26,630 nucleotides of DNA from a virus, in IMG/VR virus record IMGVR_UViG_3300030117_002201, positions 1 to 26,630 of that record. One strand, 5' to 3'. How positions within the stretch are numbered: the first letter of the stretch is position 1; every line of letters starts with the position of its first letter. Made by a program: the position numbers and the translations under genes. The notes under the pieces are model-generated. The model made no database searches, was not told the origin of the DNA, and worked only from the letters and a program-made list of their open reading frames with translations. This document shows positions 23,056-26,630 of the stretch, piece by piece.

Positions 23056-23234
23056 TACGACATGAACCACGACATTGCAGATGATTCATCTTCAACATCT
23101 TGTTTTGATGGTATCAACTCAAAAACAATACGAAGCTGATTTATTAATCGCAGCATATAGTCCTCTTGATATTCTACAGTCGGTAACTCTAAAGGCAGTC
23201 TATGCTCTGCGCCGCTTGCAGTTTTAGTTGTCAT
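23055..23234 (-). CDS. 59-residue protein between structural genes
   Basis: A short gene reading M-T-T-K-T-A-S-G-A-E-H-R-L-P-L-E-L-P then V-E-Y-Q-E-D-Y-M-L-R-L and ending A-M-S-W-F-M-S. Its ATG overlaps the stop of the structural gene upstream by four bases (ATGA) and its TAA overlaps the next ATG by one (TAATG), so both ends are locked into the operon. This explains why no other frame fills 23056-23230. The product is one amphipathic helical domain without cysteine, signal or membrane segment. Virion assembly is a guess from context. Confidence 0.78.
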   Translation of the reverse strand: MTTKTASGAEHRLPLELPTVEYQEDYMLRLINQLRIVFELIPSKQDVEDESSAMSWFMS

Positions 23235-25078
23235 CGCCTTCCATCCTGCCTCACATCAAGACGAACATCGCCAAGCCTCCAACCGTTCTGAATATCTGTG
23301 CTTTCTACTCTGACTCTAACTTGCCTAGCTCTAGCTCTAACGTTAGATAAGGCAAACTCGCTAGTAGTAGTAACTGATGTTGTGGACTCCGATGTTAGTG
23401 TACCACCAGCGTTATCTCTAGTTTTAATCGTATAATTTAAAGTTGGGCTATCTGCAGACCCAACAAAATCACAATCAGGTAATAACCTTCTTACAAATGC
23501 AAAATGATCTCCATCATCAATATCAAAATCAGCTGTTTCTATAAATGCTGTTAATGCAGAACCATCATCATCGAATCCAATTTCATGCTCAAATAAATAT
23601 CCTACATCATTAGTTGTTTTTACAGCTATTGGATTATCAGTTGATGCACCTGCATCATCCCAAAAATCTCTTTCTAACGTTGCTATAGTCCAATGATTTT
23701 CAACATAGTTGTACACAACCATTGCATTTAACGTTGTTGAGTCACCTGTTGGATAAAACCAACCAACCTCATTAAATCCTGTATTAGCAAATGCAACTAT
23801 TTGATTTGCTTGTATTTGATTTAAATTGTCAAACACATAAGCACGAACAGTACATGGCAATACTTTTGCTGATCCCGAATAAACATAAAAGTTTCTACGA
23901 TCCATAAAAAATATTACATTGTTTGCTGTAATAGCAGCATTCTGCGATATCAAACTAACGCCATCTGTTATTAAGTTAGCCTTAAAAATAAAAGGTGCGC
24001 CTACAAACTGGACGCTATATAGTGCTGCATCAGTCCATATTGCTACTTCTTGTCTACCTCTCAATGCACCAATAATTTCAGATCCTACAGAAAGTCTTAA
24101 ATCTCCAGCTGTATTAGTAGTTTTAGGAGTCCAATCTAATACGTTCTCTTGCGTACACCATCGTATCTGCATTAAATCTATATTACTTTCACCAAATGGG
24201 TTACATCCAATCGCTAATACATGACGATCTTGTGTTGATACAACTATCTGTAAGCACTCAGTTGGTGGATTATCATTGCCAGATATAGCAGTAAGTTCTA
24301 AAGCTCTGTTAGTTGGATTCGTAGCATCCCACAAATAAATAGATCCGAGTCTTGGGTTTAATACCAAGTCCTCTCCAAAGTTATCTAAGCTCCACAATCT
24401 AAGAGTATTAGTAAGTGTATCACCAGAAGATGTACCCCATGTTCCAGCACCCCAAGGGCCAGCACCCCAGCCACCACCGGGAACTGCCACATCCAATCCA
24501 ATATTTATTTGATATGCAGCTACAGTGCTGCTTCCACCATTACCTGTGTCGCTACTATTAGCCGTTACCGTAGAACCTGATGTATCTTTAGCTGTAAATG
24601 TAAAAGCATTAGCAGAACTAATTTCTGTAATTTCATACTCTTGATTTAATACAGCTGCTGTTATATTGCCGCCTAAACTAGCTGCGCTACTAAAAGTAAC
24701 AAAATCACCAAGCACTGCTCCATGACCTGTTTCATTACACGTAATAGTTGATGATCCATCGCTAGCAGAAAAAGTTGGATCTCCTGCGTTAGTTGTTAAA
24801 CGTATTGGTGTTACATCATTAAATACATTACCAGAAACAACATATGTTTTTTTAGTTGTGCCTAATCCTATATATCTAATACCCGCCAAAGATACCCATT
24901 GTTTTATTTTTCTACACACACCAACAAAACTAGAAGTAAACTTTTTTTGCCACCCCCCCATTTTTTCTGGCTTGCCAGATCTAAATCTTACAAACGATCC
25001 ATCATAAAACCTTCCTTCATTACTGTAGGCAGTACCTTCTTTGTAAATTCCCGGCTTGAAATTAAATCGCTTTAACAT
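23231..25078 (-). CDS. phage structural protein, probable tail hub or head-tail stabilisation protein
   Basis: The 615-residue protein begins M-L-K-R-F-N-F-K-P-G-I-Y-K-E-G-T-A-Y-S, then G-R-F-Y-D-G-S-F-V-R-F-R-S-G-K-P-E-K-M-G-G-W. This N-terminus is highly conserved in a family of tailed-phage structural proteins that I place near P22 gp10-like stabilisation/tail-hub proteins. A Thr/Ser-rich insert (about 97-190) resembles an immunoglobulin-like surface domain. It is followed by the characteristic glycine/tryptophan hinge P-G-G-G-W-G-A-G-P-W-G-A-G-T-W-G. The rest is beta-rich with V-A-I-W-T-D-A-A-L-Y and V-V-Y-N-Y-V-E-N-H-W. The start ATG abuts the previous stop without a clear Shine-Dalgarno sequence. 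The equivalence to gp10 is tentative. Confidence 0.8.
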   Translation of the reverse strand: MLKRFNFKPGIYKEGTAYSNEGRFYDGSFVRFRSGKPEKMGGWQKKFTSSFVGVCRKIKQWVSLAGIRYIGLGTTKKTYVVSGNVFNDVTPIRLTTNAGDPTFSASDGSSTITCNETGHGAVLGDFVTFSSAASLGGNITAAVLNQEYEITEISSANAFTFTAKDTSGSTVTANSSDTGNGGSSTVAAYQINIGLDVAVPGGGWGAGPWGAGTWGTSSGDTLTNTLRLWSLDNFGEDLVLNPRLGSIYLWDATNPTNRALELTAISGNDNPPTECLQIVVSTQDRHVLAIGCNPFGESNIDLMQIRWCTQENVLDWTPKTTNTAGDLRLSVGSEIIGALRGRQEVAIWTDAALYSVQFVGAPFIFKANLITDGVSLISQNAAITANNVIFFMDRRNFYVYSGSAKVLPCTVRAYVFDNLNQIQANQIVAFANTGFNEVGWFYPTGDSTTLNAMVVYNYVENHWTIATLERDFWDDAGASTDNPIAVKTTNDVGYLFEHEIGFDDDGSALTAFIETADFDIDDGDHFAFVRRLLPDCDFVGSADSPTLNYTIKTRDNAGGTLTSESTTSVTTTSEFALSNVRARARQVRVRVESTDIQNGWRLGDVRLDVRQDGRR

Positions 25079-25399
25079 TTATTTTTTACTCATGTATGCA
25101 GTAGCACCAAAATACAGTCCTACTACCGATGCCTGACTCAAGAATAACATATCACTCAAAGATGCTAGAGTGTTTAAACGTTCTTCTGGTATAAAAGGTA
25201 GTAATGGCAATAGCGCAAAAACACACATAGATATCATTGCAACCCACGCCATTTTTTTTTGTGAGTCTGCTTTTTCTTCTTGCAATTCTAGCTGCAACAT
25301 TTCTTGGTGCTTAGTAAGCTCTTCGTCGGTAACAGTACCATCACCATCTGTATCATATTCAGCGTATCTTGATTTTGGCTCTAACTTTTTAGGAGTCAT
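25079..25399 (-). CDS. EF-hand protein with two membrane segments, holin candidate
   Basis: Residues 16-27 form a complete 12-residue EF-hand loop (D16-T-D18-G-D20-G-T22-V-T24-D-E-E27), which in other proteins binds calcium. A charged helix follows (about 28-48), then two membrane segments (about 50-70, M-A-W-V-A-M-I-S-M-C-V-F-A-L-L-P, and 83-103). Proteins with this EF-hand plus two-TM plan occur in marine phages. A small two-TM protein is also the shape of a holin, but this one sits among head/tail genes 20 kb from the lysozyme. A GTTTAAAC copy at 25172-25179 encodes R-L-N between the two TM segments. The start ATG overlaps the previous stop by four bases. Confidence 0.75.
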   Translation of the reverse strand: MTPKKLEPKSRYAEYDTDGDGTVTDEELTKHQEMLQLELQEEKADSQKKMAWVAMISMCVFALLPLLPFIPEERLNTLASLSDMLFLSQASVVGLYFGATAYMSKK

Positions 25400-25620
25400 A
25401 CTGTTACCAAAATATGTTGGCCAGTAACCTTTGGAGTTGTATAGCTTAGTTGCCCACCCTTATATGTATAAACTTTAGCATCGTATATCGTTGTAACAAT
25501 CTCTTGCTTTGCGTTTGTTTCTCTGCCTTGCATCCGCTCTGTATCTATTTTTTGTATCTGATGCTTAGGTGCTGGCTGCACAGCATTTACGCTATTAGGA
25601 AATGGAGGTATATCAGTCAT
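25396..25620 (-). CDS. small protein of unknown function
   Basis: From the ATG at 25620 (AAGAGAGAAG directly upstream) it is 74 residues; an in-frame start at 25674 would lie deep in the preceding gene. The N-terminal half is proline-rich (M-T-D-I-P-P-F-P-N-S, Q-P-A-P-K-H-Q-I-Q), and the C-terminal half looks like three or four beta strands (V-T-T-I-Y-D-A-K-V-Y-T-Y, Q-L-S-Y-T-T). There is no signal or membrane segment. It overlaps the gene upstream by eight bases and the EF-hand gene by four, so it belongs to the same operon. I do not recognise the family. Confidence 0.68.
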   Translation of the reverse strand: MTDIPPFPNSVNAVQPAPKHQIQKIDTERMQGRETNAKQEIVTTIYDAKVYTYKGGQLSYTTPKVTGQHILVTV

Positions 25621-25876
25621 CTTCTCTCTTGATAATCGGGTCTCGAAAAATATACTTACCTTTCCCCGCTTCACTTTGAGGAATAAGCCTTACCTCGCAG
25701 TATGCATCAAACTTATTTGTCTTACGACCAACTACATAGTTATGAATGTGGGTAGACTGCATAACCAGTGCGTCACGATATTCAAGGCAGCTAGTAAGTT
25801 CTTGAAATGCAAGCTCAACCCCGGTTTTGTTCCCACCCGCATCAAGCATAATCAGTATAAAGATCATTAACGTCAT
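25613..25876 (-). CDS. small secreted or membrane-tethered protein of unknown function
   Basis: The 87-residue product starts with a short hydrophobic segment (M-T-L-M-I-F-I-L-I-M-L) that could be a signal anchor. An alternative ATG three codons in keeps most of it. The rest is soluble, with two cysteines (C-L-E-Y-R-D and A-Y-C-E-V-R) which could form a disulphide in the periplasm, and a charged tail. The start ATG overlaps the stop of the open frame upstream (ATATGACG). The function is unknown; membrane association is inferred from the N-terminus. Confidence 0.65.
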   Translation of the reverse strand: MTLMIFILIMLDAGGNKTGVELAFQELTSCLEYRDALVMQSTHIHNYVVGRKTNKFDAYCEVRLIPQSEAGKGKYIFRDPIIKREDD

Positions 25877-26157
25877 ATACGCCTTTTCTTTTTGATTGCT
25901 TGAGTTTTTTCAGCTTGAGGTGCAACAAGCTCCCATGTCAAAACATCCACATCCACTTGATGGGCTGTTCCTAACACTCTTGGCATTGTGTTTCTAACGT
26001 AAATCATTGCTCCATAACCACATTGCTGATGATTAAACCTTAACCATTCCATCGCGACTTGATGGCGTTTCGCTGGAGGATTTACGAGTTTTAACTTATT
26101 CCACTCTCGCAGGTCGCAAAACCGATCAGGGTTTTCGGGATCATAATCTAGTCTTAC
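25873..26157 (-). CDS. conserved-looking phage protein with no ordinary start codon
   Basis: A clear coding frame ends at TGA 25873-25875 and reads V-R-L-D-Y-D-P-E-N-P-D-R-F-C-D-L-R-E-W, then P-P-A-K-R-H-Q-V-A-M-E-W-L-R-F-N-H, then M-P-R-V-L-G-T-A-H-Q-V-D-V-D and a lysine-rich tail. The sequence looks like a real protein, and it fills the space between two overlapping genes exactly. No ATG, GTG or TTG occurs in frame from the preceding stop (near 26325) to the internal ATG at about 26052. I give the GTA at 26157 as an arbitrary left limit; a CTG lies at 26112. The upstream gene ends C-A-A-A-A-G-C-A-G-T-A-A, and a -1 slip on AAG would enter this frame. Either an unusual start, a frameshift or a lesion explains it. 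Confidence 0.6.
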   Translation of the reverse strand, partial: VRLDYDPENPDRFCDLREWNKLKLVNPPAKRHQVAMEWLRFNHQQCGYGAMIYVRNTMPRVLGTAHQVDVDVLTWELVAPQAEKTQAIKKKRRI

Positions 26158-26459
26158 TGCTTTTGTAGCATTATCTGGATCAGTTGAGCCAGCTTCTCGT
26201 CCGTTGACTTTAGAGTCTCCTGCTGTTGACTCAGGCTGTCCACTACTGCTTTGATCTGTGTCTGATTTACTGCTGACAGTTGCCCGTTGGCTACTGCCTT
26301 CTCCGCTGTTTCCTTTACCACCTGCTCAATTCGAGCCACCTCCGAGCTAGTTGCTGCTGCTTGAGCTTGCATAGACCCCCACGCTATTGCGCCGGACAGT
26401 GCTGCTGCACCTATAGGCAATGCCCATGTAGGCACTTTAATTGAGTTACCATCACTCAT
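26154..26459 (-). CDS. membrane-anchored coiled-coil protein
   Basis: The 101-residue product starts at an ATG with a strong AGGAGG site seven bases upstream. Residues 11-35 (T-W-A-L-P-I-G-A-A-A-L-S-G-A-I-A-W-G) form one membrane segment. Residues 38-98 are a regular coiled coil rich in Q, E, K and V, ending Q-L-I-Q-I-M-L-Q-K-Q. The topology resembles an inner spanin or a holin-associated protein, but a spanin pair already exists at 5273-6008, so a virion or membrane role cannot be separated. Its last codons overlap the start-less frame that follows. Confidence 0.7.
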   Translation of the reverse strand: MSDGNSIKVPTWALPIGAAALSGAIAWGSMQAQAAATSSEVARIEQVVKETAEKAVANGQLSAVNQTQIKAVVDSLSQQQETLKSTDEKLAQLIQIMLQKQ

Positions 26460-26460
26460 C

Positions 26461-26630
26461 TTATCCTCCTAAAAATTGTGGAACTAGGATTGCTCCAATA
26501 ATTAAAATAATAACGCCCCATAGCATTCTTTCTATTCGATCAAATCGTCGCTGTCCATCAGCCAATCTTTCTTCAATTCTTTCATAGCGAAGAGCACACT
26601 CTCTTTCATGTGTGTTTATCTCTTGCAAAG
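26461..26630 (-). CDS. C-terminal part of an XhlA-like membrane protein (5' end outside window)
   Basis: The frame is open from the window edge to TAA 26461-26463. It reads L-Q-E-I-N-T-H-E-R-E-C-A-L-R-Y-E-R-I-E-E, then R-L-A-D-G-Q-R-R-F-D-R-I-E-R-M-L-W-G, then one membrane segment V-I-I-L-I-I-G-A-I-L-V-P and Q-F-L-G-G. A charged coiled coil ending R-F-x-R-I-E-x-M-L-W-G before a C-terminal TM segment is typical of the haemolysin XhlA family and its phage relatives, sometimes linked to holins. Its final codons GGA-GGA supply the Shine-Dalgarno sequence of the next gene. The start lies outside. Confidence 0.65.
   Translation of the reverse strand, partial: LQEINTHERECALRYERIEERLADGQRRFDRIERMLWGVIILIIGAILVPQFLGG

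Larger units (their letters stand above)
639..25179. repeat. dispersed GTTTAAAC palindrome family (23 copies)
   Basis: First bases of the copies I found: 639, 1097, 2475, 3152, 3390, 3509, 3563, 3885, 4303, 6152, 7648, 9662, 10313, 11701, 13085, 16041, 16354, 17104, 19451, 22190, 22658, 22711, 25172. Being self-complementary, each reads the same on both strands. Fourteen are inside genes: nine as xGT-TTA-AAC (often R-L-N) and five as xxG-TTT-AAA-C (F-K). The third frame would give a stop. The remaining nine are in or bordering gaps between genes. Other TTTAAA sequences without the G...C flanks number only about a dozen by eye. Confidence 0.85.

Noticed and set aside
26154-26459. Second inner spanin
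   Set aside because: The topology fits, but no lipoprotein partner is nested in or next to it, and a complete spanin pair exists at 5273-6008.

Overview
The window reads as part of the genome of a tailed double-stranded DNA bacteriophage, most like the short-tailed (podovirus-like) marine phages known mainly from seawater metagenomes. The evidence is the run of overlapping virion genes on one strand, a lysis cassette (lysozyme plus nested inner and outer spanins), and small basic proteins and virion motifs I recognise from marine phages. The host cannot be read from the sequence. An alphaproteobacterium is only a guess, based on the style of the HNH-like protein. Terminase, portal, capsid and polymerase genes are not in the window.

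Layout. (1) Positions 1-3087, plus strand: tightly overlapping early or recombination-type genes. These are the tail end of a possible annealing recombinase, its usual small companion, a coiled-coil protein, an HNH-like putative nuclease, two unknowns, a Cro/CI-like (XRE) regulator, and a GIY-YIG endonuclease lying between two copies of an 18-bp imperfect direct repeat. (2) Positions 3088-3614: the strand switch. It holds inverted repeats, one small minus-strand gene and a gene-free stretch with two copies of a 13-bp repeat. (3) Positions 3615-4813, minus strand: five consecutive very basic mini-proteins, one of which starts with GTG. (4) Positions 4843-6008: lysozyme, outer spanin and inner spanin, all overlapping. 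(5) Positions 6008-15055: a giant 3015-residue protein with a zincin-like HEATH motif and a polyvalent-protein domain, probably carried in the virion and ejected. (6) Positions 15055-25078: virion proteins, several with internal tandem repeats, a GNAT-like protein, and a tail-hub-like structural protein. (7) Positions 25079-26630: small membrane or coiled-coil proteins, including an EF-hand two-TM protein. One is an open frame with no usual start codon, and one gene runs off the edge.

The most unusual signal is at the DNA level. The 8-bp palindrome GTTTAAAC occurs 23 times by my reading, against well under one to about one expected by chance. Fourteen copies lie inside genes in both permitted reading frames. 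Nine lie in the few hundred bases between genes, filling nearly every real gap. At four starts the motif touches or nearly touches the start codon, and at two it forms the exact spacer between a Shine-Dalgarno-like sequence and the start. Six copies cluster at the strand switch. This looks like a phage-wide cis-element network, comparable to mycobacteriophage stoperators or start-associated sequences, with the XRE protein as one candidate reader. The role is inference.

How the parts fit: the plus-strand genes would handle DNA recombination and regulation, and the minus-strand block would be expressed late to build the virion and lyse the cell. Most late genes overlap by 1, 4, 8 or 11 bases, which suggests translational coupling.
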